From: Zancudomyces culisetae
Lineage: Eukaryota > Kickxellomycota > Harpellomycetes > Harpellales > Legeriomycetaceae
Length of the DNA stretch: 64,000 nt
Direction of reading: 5' to 3'
Assembly: GCA_001969505.1 (NCBI GenBank)
Contig: LSSK01000318.1
Location: 1 to 64,000 of the forward strand
Numbering within the stretch: the first letter of the stretch is position 1; every line of letters begins with the position of its first letter. Below are positions 9,741 to 19,876 of the stretch, piece after piece. Below the pieces are notes generated by a model. The model saw nothing but the letters and a program-made list of their open reading frames with translations, did no database searches and was not told the origin of the DNA. A program made the position numbers and the translations under genes.

Positions 9741-10797
9741 TAACCTATTTATTTTTTTCCATTCTTTATTTTATTACCTTGTCGATTCATTTTTTATTGC
9801 TTTTATTTCTTTAGCACAATAAAATTATATTAATGTAAACTAATACTATTTAAATACTATTTGGTCTTGTCCGATTTTCACACTATTCACTGTGTAGAGA
9901 CTGCGCTGCAGTGGTTGCAAGGATTGTCTTAGATGACAACGAACTTTAGACTAAATTTTAGAAACGGCGAGACTAAATGGCCGTTTAACCTAAAATAGGC
10001 TATAACTACATGGAAGCATAATTATTTATTTGTTGTTATTTAATGGGATATCTTTTAAACTGGGTGTGATTTAAAATATCGAGTTTTTTGGTTAATCTGG
10101 GTAAAACAACTCGCTTTCGTCATTAATATTTTAACAGTTTGGTATCCTAAATTTTAAATGCCTATACAATTATTAATTTTAATATTGGTGTATATCAAAA
10201 ATAAATTCAAGTTCTGGTTTTGCATTTATTATTTACAGTTTGATCATAATAGTTAAACTTTATTGTTTATATATAGGGTAGGTAGTTCCTTGAGAAACAT
10301 TAAAAAATCCTTTATAATTACATAGTCACAAACTAATCATTTCTCATTAATAAGAGTTTTAGAAGGATCTGTACATCATATTTTAGACTACAAGTTCTAG
10401 TTTCTAACTATTCTTATATTTAGTTAACTTTTTAATAACTATAATGTTGACACATTAAAATTTATTCATAGAGCCATTAAGACCAAATCTAACTTGACAC
10501 TGGTTCTAGAGGAATTATGATACTTGGATTAAACATGTTTTAAATATAATTGTGAGTGCAATGTTGCTGTATTTAACTCATGCGCCTTTTTTTCATTCCT
10601 GTACTATTTTATAATAATCACTTTGAGTTATTACATTTCGTGATATCCATACAGTTTGTAAAAAAAAAAAGTAAAATATATATATCGCCACTCTTCTTCA
10701 GCACTATGAGGTAGGAAGAGGATTATATTTGTAATTTCCGCTTCCACAACCTGCATCAATTTATAAAACGCTAAATCAGTAAAGCTAGAATATAAAA
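9741..10797. other. Spacer with no recognisable gene
   Basis: About 1.05 kb, AT-rich, stops in all frames. A TATA-like tttataaaacg motif lies roughly 30-40 bp before the ATG at 10798 and may belong to that gene's promoter. Nothing else is supportable. Confidence 0.55.
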
Positions 10798-11349
10798 ATG
10801 ATAGTCAATACATCGACTTTGGCATGCATACTCGTTACACTGGCGTTATCATATTGTCAAAGCCAACGCGAAACTCTTGAAGAAACTCCAGGCGAGAAAT
10901 GCGTAAGAGATCAGTGTGGTGGAAATGCTGTAAACGTAAAATGCATTGCTTCCTGCTATGGTGTACCCAGCCCAAACGAAACAATGGTTAACCAAACCAA
11001 CAGTTGTTATGTTGATTGCATCGCAAAACGCTTAACCACTGATGAATATACACTTTGTGTCGACTATTGTGTGAAAAACTTTTACAAACCATCAACCTAT
11101 ATTGAACCTGATATGAATTCAATATTATCCTCAAAACAAAAAAATAATGATGATTCTAATTCAAGTAATCAACAATCCAATGAAAAGAACAAATCGGTAA
11201 ACAAAAATGCCACTCTTGACAATTATAAACAAAATAAACAGCCCAAAAGCCAAGAAATCTTATCGGATTCCAATGCTGCCCTTTGTCGTTCAAACTTTAC
11301 CCTTGCACTTCTTGGACTTGCTATTTTATTCCAGTCCCTTATAGCTTAA
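10798..11349 (+). CDS. Small secreted Cys-rich protein, probably GPI-anchored; family unknown
   Basis: The protein is 183 residues. An N-terminal hydrophobic signal peptide (about 1-22) and a C-terminal hydrophobic tail (about 165-183, after a Ser/Asn/Ala stretch) suggest a GPI-anchored cell-surface protein. The mature N-terminal part has eight Cys in CX4C, CX3C, CX3C and CX3C pairs. The last two pairs form a twin CX3C with 12 residues between, as in helical-hairpin disulphide folds. The middle is a low-complexity Asn/Ser/Lys/Gln linker. Several N-glycosylation sequons (NET, NQT, NAT, NFT) are present. I do not recognise the family; it lacks the CFEM spacing. The single-exon frame and its start are supported by the signal peptide. 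Confidence 0.72.
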   Translation: MIVNTSTLACILVTLALSYCQSQRETLEETPGEKCVRDQCGGNAVNVKCIASCYGVPSPNETMVNQTNSCYVDCIAKRLTTDEYTLCVDYCVKNFYKPSTYIEPDMNSILSSKQKNNDDSNSSNQQSNEKNKSVNKNATLDNYKQNKQPKSQEILSDSNAALCRSNFTLALLGLAILFQSLIA

Positions 11350-11524
11350 ATCTTTACTAGGAATTTCTCATTTACTTTTCATTCGTGATCTCCACAGATA
11401 TGGTTGATATTTAACATTTGCATTGTTAATAGTTACAACATTTCGTGTAAAAAAGTAGTATTTGAATAATTTACATAAACTAAAGTTATAATATACAAAA
11501 GGTATTGTGATAAGCTGTACTATG

Positions 11525-12989
11525 CTAAATAATTCCATCTAGCCAATCTGTAACATCCTGCACCGAAGATTTGCCCATTTTACTCGGTGCATTGGATGAC
11601 TTTCTAACGTTTCCATCGTTATTGCTGATTTCAGCTTTAAATAGCTTATTTGCCATTGGAGTAGTATTGGTAATGTCTTGGTTTTTAATTTTACCCTTGG
11701 GAGAGTTGTCGAGAGTTTTAGCTATTGGCATAGTTTAATTATTTAATACCTTTCTTCACAACTGAATTAAAACTAAAATTGACATACCTTTAACTTTGAG
11801 ATTTAGTTTTTTCAACTCTTTTCCACTATCTGTATAAAAAAGATTTAGAAATTGAAGCGTTAGAAAGGAGTTAGAATATGTTGGATAATATAAATACCTT
11901 TATTTGCGCTGACAGTCTCCTCAACATACGCTTCATTTTTTGGTATACATTTGACCTGGTTACCCTATTATTGACAGAATTAGAATTAGTATACACAAAT
12001 TTTCAGCTCATTGAATTATACAAATAACAACAACCCGAGTATTATATGACCACACGCTTACATGGTATCCCAAATCACCAAAACTGAATGGTAATAGTGC
12101 ATAGCTTTCAATCGGCACATTATCCTTACTAACAAGCTCTAGCTCAGGAACTTGAAAAAATGCATCATATGTATCCTATTTGTATTGAAAGTAGCAGTGT
12201 ATATACCCAATATATCTTAATTTTTTCTAAAAAGTATGTGTTTGAGTAAAATAGAGTGCTTACATCTACAATATTGGAATCCCCTAAGCTCGACGTTCTC
12301 GTTTCTGGAACCATAAATGATCCCTGTGATTGAAGAGACTCTAAATAAACATAATTTCGATTTGTTCTGAATAAAATTCTTGAAAGCTTTGTAATCCATT
12401 CTATATTTATATCTATTAACAAGTAATATTATCTCATCGTACCATTCTTTTTTTCGTCAAAGTACTTTAGTAAAGCAGAAACTTCTGCATTGATTTCGTC
12501 TATTTGTTACATGTTTTTTCAAATTCAGATGTTTTTTTTTATGTATTCTAAAAAATAAACATTTTAACCTTAAAAGTAGCTTTAAAATATAACAATACTG
12601 ATTTTTAAAATATACCTTCAGATTCCTCCTCTTGTTCCAAGTATCTCCATGAATTGTCGACGATTTCTCGCTTTCTATAACCTAAAATTAAAAATATAAT
12701 TTCAATCAAATATCTGATACCATCACCAAACAAAAAGATAAATGTACTTGCTTTTTGGATTGCCTATTTGATTTCCAGGCCCAGCCTTAGAAACTCCTAG
12801 CTTATTTGTAGAGGGTTTGGATTCAGATCTTTCCACTTGAGGGCCGGGAGTATCCTTTATTTTCGAACTGTTTTTTTCCTTTTGCGAATTATTTTTTATG
12901 GGTTTGGGGTTCGAATCGGCATCTTTCGATTCAGGATTGTTTTTTTTATAGTTTCTGCTCGCCTTTTGTTTATATGGATCTGGTCTCAT
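11525..12989 (-). CDS. Aven-like protein, eight exons (tentative identity)
   Basis: Eight phase-consistent exons on the minus strand: 12989-12748, 12674-12616, 12499-12443, 12400-12264, 12175-12062, 11964-11898, 11829-11788, 11721-11525, giving 304 residues. The N-terminus is basic and disordered. Exon 2 encodes KKREIVDNSWRYLEQEEE, resembling the RKIVSNWDRY motif of the apoptosis and checkpoint regulator Aven. The protein ends in DVTDWLDGII, resembling Aven's acidic DWLDSMI terminus. The third intron is very short (42 nt; an alternative acceptor would make it 30 nt and add four residues). Introns otherwise are 66-116 nt. The gene model is well supported by frame closure; the Aven assignment rests on two short motifs. 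Confidence 0.6.
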
Positions 12990-15326
12990 TTTGTAACGAT
13001 TGTTTTTTATTATCTGTTATTTTTAATACTAAATATACTCGTTTCCTAAGTTTAACAATAAATACTGCTTTCTCGATTTAAATTTTAGTATGGAAGCAGC
13101 CTATCAAAAGTGGAGTTAATCAAAAATATCCCAGCATTATTTGAAACAACTTGGATCCAAATACGCAGATAATAGACAGAATTAGCTAAAAGCAGGTCTT
13201 ATGGTGCTAAATAATCTGCGAATTTACATTTCACGACTATTTTTTAATTGATTTATCTGTCAAGCTGAGCAAATGACTGTTAACATTGTATGCTATGAGT
13301 GTAACTGATGAAAAAACATCTGACCATCATTAATTATTTTAATTAGCGTGCTGAGCTTGTAGGTTTGTATTTACCAACTACATTCCTGAAACTTCAGTAA
13401 AAGCCAAGAATACTCCTATTTGTTTATCATGTATAATTATCAACTCTTATGCAGAAATTAGTCGTCATCTTTGACCAATACCATCCTTTTTTTTTCGGAT
13501 CACCTTATGCAAATGCTATAGATTTTTGATATTTTATGATGTTAATCACTTTTCCCACAAAGACTGATTAAGTGATTATTATTGAAAATGGCAATTCTAC
13601 TACTAATGTACATATTTCATTAGTATTCTTTTCTTTGATCCACAGTTTGCTATTGCTTTTTGAATATACTACTCCTTTATTGTGTCTTTTATTTTAACTT
13701 GAGTTATTTTATCAAATAGTGCATATCAAAAAGTATATACTACAGCACATACAAATGAACAGACCAAAAAACAGAAAATAAAATGTTTATAAAATTGCCC
13801 AAAAAAGACATTTATTTACACCCCCTATTCTTTCTTTTCTTCTTGCTCTTGCTCTTGCTCTTGCTCTTTCATTTTTTCTTTCAATGTTTTTATTAATCGA
13901 GCACATAATTCAACTGACTCTTGTTTAATTAAATTTAAGTAACAAGAACCTTAAACAAAAACTGTTGTTTATTACAAATTGATAATTAAAAAACCCCAAA
14001 ATTAACGCTAACACTGACTAAAATATTTTTTCAGCCCTTTATTATAAAAATTTAGAGACTCGTGGGAGTTCACGTCTCATTCATCTATATTTTCCTTTTA
14101 TTACGTATTATTGAATGCTCTAATTATGGTTAATATTATCATCCAGGTTTTTATTTGCTTTTAATTTGTTATATCCCGAAATTCGTTTTTAGTAGGTTAA
14201 CTACTAAGAGTAAATGAGTAAATGAGTAAATTAGCAAGCAGAAACGTACCAAGCTGCTCACAACACACGACTGATTCGAACATTTCCTGTGTTTAATCTC
14301 GTTTGAAAATTGTTCTATCTACCCCACGTTTATTATTTTTACTTTTTGGCAAATGTAGAAGCGAGTAGTTGCGGAAAGTGGGTTTCGAATAAAGTGACTC
14401 GAAAGAAATGAACCATTAAATCAATGTGACCACCGAGGCATCTTTTTACACTAGCATTAGCAACCACATTACCCCTACACAAAATTTGCTTTATAAATGT
14501 GTTTCATTTGGCTGAATATTTTTATGTAATTGAGGTTTTGGTGCAATTTCAAAAGTGTTAATAAGATGGCGAATGTGAAAATATTGTTGAAAATTTGTAG
14601 TGAGCTAAATCCAGAACATTTAAGCACATCACGCTTAAAATGTGGCTATGAAGGTAAATAAATGCGCTCAAAAGTTTCTTATTTGCAGTTAATATCTTGA
14701 GGCATACTAGGCTACAGTAAATAACAGAGTGCGTTAAAAGCAAAAAATCTTTTCATTGAAGCACTCGAGACTTTATTTCATATACCCGGATAAAACATGA
14801 CATTAGTATTTTTAAGCTGGCCTATAGCCTCTATACAATCACAAACATCTCTCTAGAATACAAGAAAAGCGAGGAAATATCCAAAATTCATCAAATCGTA
14901 TTGATACAAAGTGCAGCTTTAAATTTTGGGTGAATGCTAGTTCGAATACAGTATTTATGAGCAATAAAATAATATTATAAAGAATATTAAGTTTAAATCA
15001 CATCCTAATTACTAGAATGCTAAAGCAATACTTTTTACTATCTTTTAACAATATTTGCTAGGTTTTTATATTTTAAATTAGAATAGCATTTTAGTGATAA
15101 TACTCCAAATTGTATTGCTAAAATCAAGGTAGACTAAAAAGAAAGCAAAGGATAAGTGTCTAGAATAGGGCGAAATACAATACATTCGCTACACATTTTG
15201 CTCTATTGAATACAAGCTACTACAACAAACAAAAAATAGAATTGGACAGAGCGAGAAAAGTTATGAAAGGGCAACTGAGACGGAAAATAAATAATCAATA
15301 GGCAAATAATTATACTGGAAAAAACT
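12990..15326. other. Long spacer; mostly no recognisable gene
   Basis: About 2.3 kb. It holds a CTTGCT hexanucleotide run at about 13843-13873, part of a possible minus-strand exon (13825-13949), and a short plus-strand ORF at 14566 that I do not trust. The remainder has no supportable feature. Confidence 0.5.
13825..13949 (-). CDS. Possible C-terminal exon of an unidentified small gene
   Basis: On the minus strand, after an AG at 13951-13950, about 41 codons run to a TAG at 13825. They encode a helical stretch with two Cys (CYLNLIKQESVELC) and then an EQ/EK-rich tail from the CTTGCT repeat. It looks coding, but I could not join it to an upstream exon; an ATG near 14066 opens only 12 codons. 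It could be a small mitochondrial-type protein or a chance ORF. Confidence 0.25.
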
Positions 15327-16721
15327 ATGGTGGTTCATGGGAGAATCATAAACTTAAAAGTTAAACTAGATGAAAGTTACATTATATTACGAGGAAGTAA
15401 CGATGAGGCTCCAGGGCTTATATTAGGCGGTGTAATAATAATGAGGGTAGATAGCCCTGTAATATTGAAAAAAATGGAGCTAGATTTTATTAATGACTTT
15501 CGTTTATATCTGAGTAAGGGTAAGGTGGTAGTTTGCGATTATAGGAAGAGAGGAAGAAGTAGAAAGAAAATTAGGTTACATTTATATATAAACTGATACT
15601 CTGAATTATTATATTCATATTTACCATGTATTTTAATGTTTAAAAATAGATAAATTAAAACCATCAGAACAATATAGAATCGACGAAAAAATACTTTTAC
15701 AAAAAAGAGATTTTTTAGAATGTTTTGATGGGCCAAAACAATTCACACCAGGAGAATATACATTTAGCTTTTCGCTACCAATACAAGGATCGATGGTAGA
15801 AACCACAACTTTGGAGCATTTTACAAATAAATATCATCTAAAAGTGGTTGCACAAGGGAATAACCTTTTTTCCAGTGCTGCTTTAAAAGAAAAAATCAAC
15901 ATAAAGAGGGATGTCTTGACAAACGGTATGATGAATATTTCTGGAATAGATATCCAAAAGACATGGAAAAGTGCATGTGATATCAGAATCACAGTACCCA
16001 CAAACGTATTTTCTAGAGGAAGTGCTGTGGAAACCACTTTTCTATTTCAACCTAGAGTCGAAGGCCTAGTGATAATGTCTGTTGGTGTAATTATGCTTGA
16101 GAATGTTAGATACTCATCTCGAGATGGTCTAGTAAAAAAAAAACGTCAAAGATAGTTTCTTCTATTTCAGGCAAGTTAAAACCACCACCAGCATATAACT
16201 CATCGTTTGAAAAACAACCAATGCGGATCTGTACAGAGCAAAGCCATATTGAAAGAACAGACTCCAAGTTTTCCGTTACTAGAAGAATACCAGACATTGC
16301 TAGACTTTTCTGCTGCTCCTTTTTTGACGTGAGACGCTTGTGTATTTTTAACTCGGAAGATAAGAACAAAGAATCTAAAGGATTTCTCGATAAACGAAAG
16401 TGTGGCGGTACCAAGCTATTGGGGGTTGGTTCAGATACTATAACAATGTATCTGCCTGAAAATAAGCTAAAAATGATGTACGATTCAGCATCACAGTTTG
16501 CAAAAGTTAGCCATCGGTTGAAATTCACTATAAACATCAAAAATAAACAAGGGCATGAACACTGCGTATGGCTAAGCGTGCCTGTTTATGTGGTACCAAG
16601 TAGGCCTGAGTGCCTTGAATATCTGGATAGACTGCCTTTGTATAAAGATGTACACCTTGATCAGACAGTGACACATATAAATTCGACGGTCGGGCCCCCA
16701 AGCTACTCCGAGGATAATTAG
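15327..16721 (+). CDS. Alpha-arrestin (arrestin-domain ubiquitin-ligase adaptor), three exons
   Basis: Exons 15327-15519, 15650-16126 and 16171-16721 give 406 residues. The N-terminal arrestin domain opens with LDESYIILRG...GLILGGVIIM and contains FTPGEYTFSFSLP, the typical beta-strand signature. The C-terminal arrestin domain follows. Two PPxY motifs, PPAY at 229-232 and PPSY at 399-402, would bind WW domains of an Rsp5/NEDD4 ubiquitin ligase and direct membrane cargo to endocytosis. The first intron's donor could be shifted by a few bases. The second intron is only 44 nt with a GTCTAG donor. The family is clear; the cargo is unknown. Confidence 0.8.
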
Positions 16722-17292
16722 TTGATTATTAGATATCTGAGGTTTTTCTTTTTTCTATTTTTTAAAAAATAATCTTTTATAGTTTTAATTGCAGAAATTT
16801 TGATACATATGCCCACATCCCTATAGACAAACGAACTATATGTTTACTATGGTGTGTGTTACATTGTTTTTTATAAGACTATCTTTTTTGGTTTTAGCAT
16901 AGTTATGTCGAAACATTAGTTAATAAAATAAATATAGAGAAAAATGGAAATAACATTTATAACATAAATATATCAAGATATTCAAATGAATACTTTTCAA
17001 AAGAACCTTAAAGTAGAATACTTTGTAATATACATTTATAGTACCGCAAAATATTCTATAACTCATATTTAAAGTCAACCAAGGAAATCAATTAGGAGTC
17101 GATAATGCCTAATTATATAAAAATATCCACAGCTATTGCTATTATTTAATAAAAGTCAAGCAGTATATTTCAGCCTGAAATTAGGAGCTAACAAAAAAAA
17201 ACATCTATTATCTACAAGAAATAGTGTCTAAAGAAATATCTAGTTTACAATTCAGACCTAAAAGAAAAAAAAGACAGTAACTACCAGCAATC
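16722..17292. other. Convergent spacer, no recognisable gene
   Basis: A 570-bp AT-rich region between the 3' ends of the arrestin gene and the DUF1764 gene. It should hold both polyadenylation regions. No other feature is seen. Confidence 0.5.
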
Positions 17293-17811
17293 TCAATAAC
17301 AACAGTCACAATCAAAAGGACAAAGTTCGGTATCGCCCTCGCCCTCACCTATTTTCAATTCATCAAAGTAAAACACACGTAGGGTATCCACAGTCTTCCT
17401 TCCATTCCTAAGACCACGGGAATCGCTGAATCCGTCATCATCGTTAAATTTCTGAGAATTTGTAGTTTGTTTGTTCTTTTTTGCGTCTAACTTGCTATCG
17501 TTGGCGTGGCCAGAGGCATCAACCACGATCACGCTTGATTCCTGTTCAGCATTACTGGCCAGATCACTAGTGTCTTTATTTTTGTTGTCGGTTTCTTTGT
17601 CTTTTGAAATAGATTTGACTTCAGTGTCCTTCTTAATCTTGTTTTTGTTTTTTTTCTTTGTCTTTTTTGAGATTTTTGCTGGAGTTGATGAATTTATTGC
17701 AGGAATTGTTTTCGAATCGGGAACACTGATACTTTTGGATTTATCTTTGCTCGAGCCCGCCTTTTTAGTTTTTGAGCCAAAGATGTTGTCTATTTCTATT
17801 GCAGAATTCAT
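17293..17811 (-). CDS. DUF1764-family protein
   Basis: A 172-residue protein. The N-terminus carries the family-like EIDNIFG motif. A long Lys/Ser/Asp-rich disordered middle follows. The C-terminus has DDDGFSDSRG, then a Phe-Tyr-Asp/Glu segment, and ends CPFDCDCCY. The CPFDC-x-CC terminus is the hallmark of DUF1764, a conserved eukaryotic family of unknown function. It is a single exon, with the start at the first ATG before the motif. It is divergent from the aminotransferase-class gene, sharing a 364-bp spacer. Confidence 0.72.
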   Translation of the reverse strand: MNSAIEIDNIFGSKTKKAGSSKDKSKSISVPDSKTIPAINSSTPAKISKKTKKKNKNKIKKDTEVKSISKDKETDNKNKDTSDLASNAEQESSVIVVDASGHANDSKLDAKKNKQTTNSQKFNDDDGFSDSRGLRNGRKTVDTLRVFYFDELKIGEGEGDTELCPFDCDCCY

Positions 17812-18175
17812 TCTTTATATGGTTTTCGCTCGCTTAGTGTTGGTTTCGTTATAACTTGAGTTATAAGTATTTTGCATCAGAAAAAAATTTTACAAAAAAA
17901 ATATAAATGTACACTAAAATAACCTAATTACCAATCCGATAAAAATTCAAAAAATCGATCGAGTCCGCTAGTTGGTGGGAACACAAAAACTAATTGGAGA
18001 ATAGAGGAATAATTAGAAACTCGAGATTTTCAATGAATGTGTTTTAGAATATCTGTTTCATACAAAAGCAACGAGTATTTTATAAAGTAGCGGGTTTTAT
18101 GTTTAGACAAGCAGTTTTTCCTAAACTACAAATTATACACTCAGAAAACGGTATCAATCGATATTCAAAAAAACG
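17812..18175. promoter_or_regulatory. Divergent (bidirectional) promoter region
   Basis: This 364-bp spacer separates the 5' ends of the DUF1764 gene (minus) and the class IV PLP enzyme gene (plus), so it must contain both promoters. No specific factor site is recognised. Confidence 0.45.
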
Positions 18176-19258
18176 ATGAACGGAAAAGATTGTTTGGAAT
18201 GTAAAAATAATGTGGAACATCATTCGATTCCAAAAGGCTTTTGCGTATTAGAGACGGGAATATATAGAAATGGTGAGCTGTTTTTATTTGAAGAGCACGT
18301 GGATAGAATGTTAAATGCAGCCAGCTATTTTCAAAAGTACTGGGCACATACACCAGAAAAGCCATTTGAGAATATCCCAAGTAAGGACGAGCTCAAGAAA
18401 GCTATGTTGGACGTGCTCCACAGTCAAGTAGGACAGTTTAAGCCAACCGATGTGATTGCAGTAAGGACAAAGATAGATAGATCCAATTATGTACTTTGCG
18501 TATGCAAATAGTAGAATTTGCCTGATATCCAATTGGTGTGTCTACTTTGTATGAGCAATTACTTGGAAATATAAAAATAATGGGAAATAAAAACACTTAT
18601 ATAGACTAGAATAATGATGGATACCAAGTGTCAACTCAGTGCAGAATTGTCTGTATTTCATGATGTTACCAAGGCCGGCGGAAATAAAAAAGTGGTAATA
18701 GACAAGGAGCCAATAAACACAAACAGCCCCTTTGTCAAGAACAAAACAACTCATAGGGATATTTATAACATGAGTCGAGAAAGAAATGGTACGTTGATAA
18801 TTATGCACTCTAGGCACACATTGCAAGAATAAGACAGGAGTATAGATCATCCTTGCGATAGAAAGTTTTTGTTTTTAACAAGATATGTCGTTGATGTTTA
18901 TTATTTCGTTTGTTGTGATGTAGGGGTGAGTTTTGATGGACCAATATTTGATGCTATTTTGCACAATGAGGATGGAGAAATAACTGAGTCAACGATAGCA
19001 AACGTTGCAATCAAAGTAAAGCAAGACCAAGATGATGGTTATGTCTTGGTTACACCGATCAAAGATAGTGGACTTATTGGAGGAACCATGAGAAGACGTT
19101 TGCTTGAAAACAAAGCAGGAAAGTGGGGCAAAATGATAGAGGGAAAGATCACAGTGGACCAGCTTAAGGAGTTTATTGGGGTTGAGGGTGAGGAGAATGT
19201 GTTTTGCTTTAACTCGGCACGGGAAATTTATTGTGTTGATGTTGTTTCGGCAGAGTAG
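18176..19258 (+). CDS. Class IV PLP enzyme, aminodeoxychorismate lyase-like, three exons
   Basis: Exons 18176-18499, 18605-18788 and 18924-19258 give 280 residues. Fold-type IV PLP enzymes include 4-amino-4-deoxychorismate lyase (p-aminobenzoate and folate synthesis) and branched-chain or D-amino acid aminotransferases. Visible motifs are LETGIYRNGELFLFEEHVDR near the N-terminus, KTTHRDIYN with the likely PLP-binding Lys155, and GEITESTIANV with the cofactor Glu191. These fit the lyase-like fungal subgroup best, but substrate cannot be read from sequence. The first intron could start at 18491 instead of 18500, changing three residues. Introns are 105 and 135 nt. Confidence 0.75.
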
Positions 19259-19876
19259 AATGGAGGGATAGAGATGGATACACTTGAACCGTTGAGTTGG
19301 TCTGTTTTCTAGTCTTAGCGGTACTCTCTTTATTCAATGTTTCTGCTTGTGAGTATCGAATTACATTGTTGAATCGGAGATTATATTCGGTTTTTACTGT
19401 TTTTAATTTATTTACAAGAGTGAAGCACATTTAGATGAAATCATGTTGATATCGCGAAATTAGCATAAAGTTGAAATCACGTAACAAGCTAAAAATGTCC
19501 AAATTAATAATAATAAATAACAAACAGTAAACATGCAAGTAAATAAACTTGAAATAAAATTGAAATCCGAGAAAAAGATGCAATTATTTACATTCAGAAT
19601 TAGCAAATAGCACTATTTAGCTCAAACCAGAGCCAATTTCTAAAAAATAATAAAATAATGGTGGAAAAAAATAAATATACATTATGAGGGGGTGACTTTA
19701 CATAAATTAAAACACCCGCTATTTGATGAATAGCAAAGGCGCACAAAAAATAAAATAAAATAAAATAAAAAACTCTAGTGCAAATTCGAAGAACAAGTCA
19801 ATTATTGTATTTTGAATCTGGGGATATATATACTAGTGAGATCTGTATAATTAGAAAAGAAAAATACGGCTAAAAA
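19259..19876. other. Spacer with short simple repeats
   Basis: A 618-bp AT-rich spacer before the large acidic gene. It includes a run of AAATA units at about 19747-19771. No gene is seen. Confidence 0.5.

Noticed and set aside
12900-12935. A ggttcgaatc stretch resembling a tRNA B box
   Set aside because: It lies in the first exon of the Aven-like gene and has no matching acceptor stem or A box.
14566-14720. A 31-39 codon ORF with a GTAAAT donor and TTTGCAG acceptor
   Set aside because: The implied intron is only 35 nt and the product has no recognisable feature.
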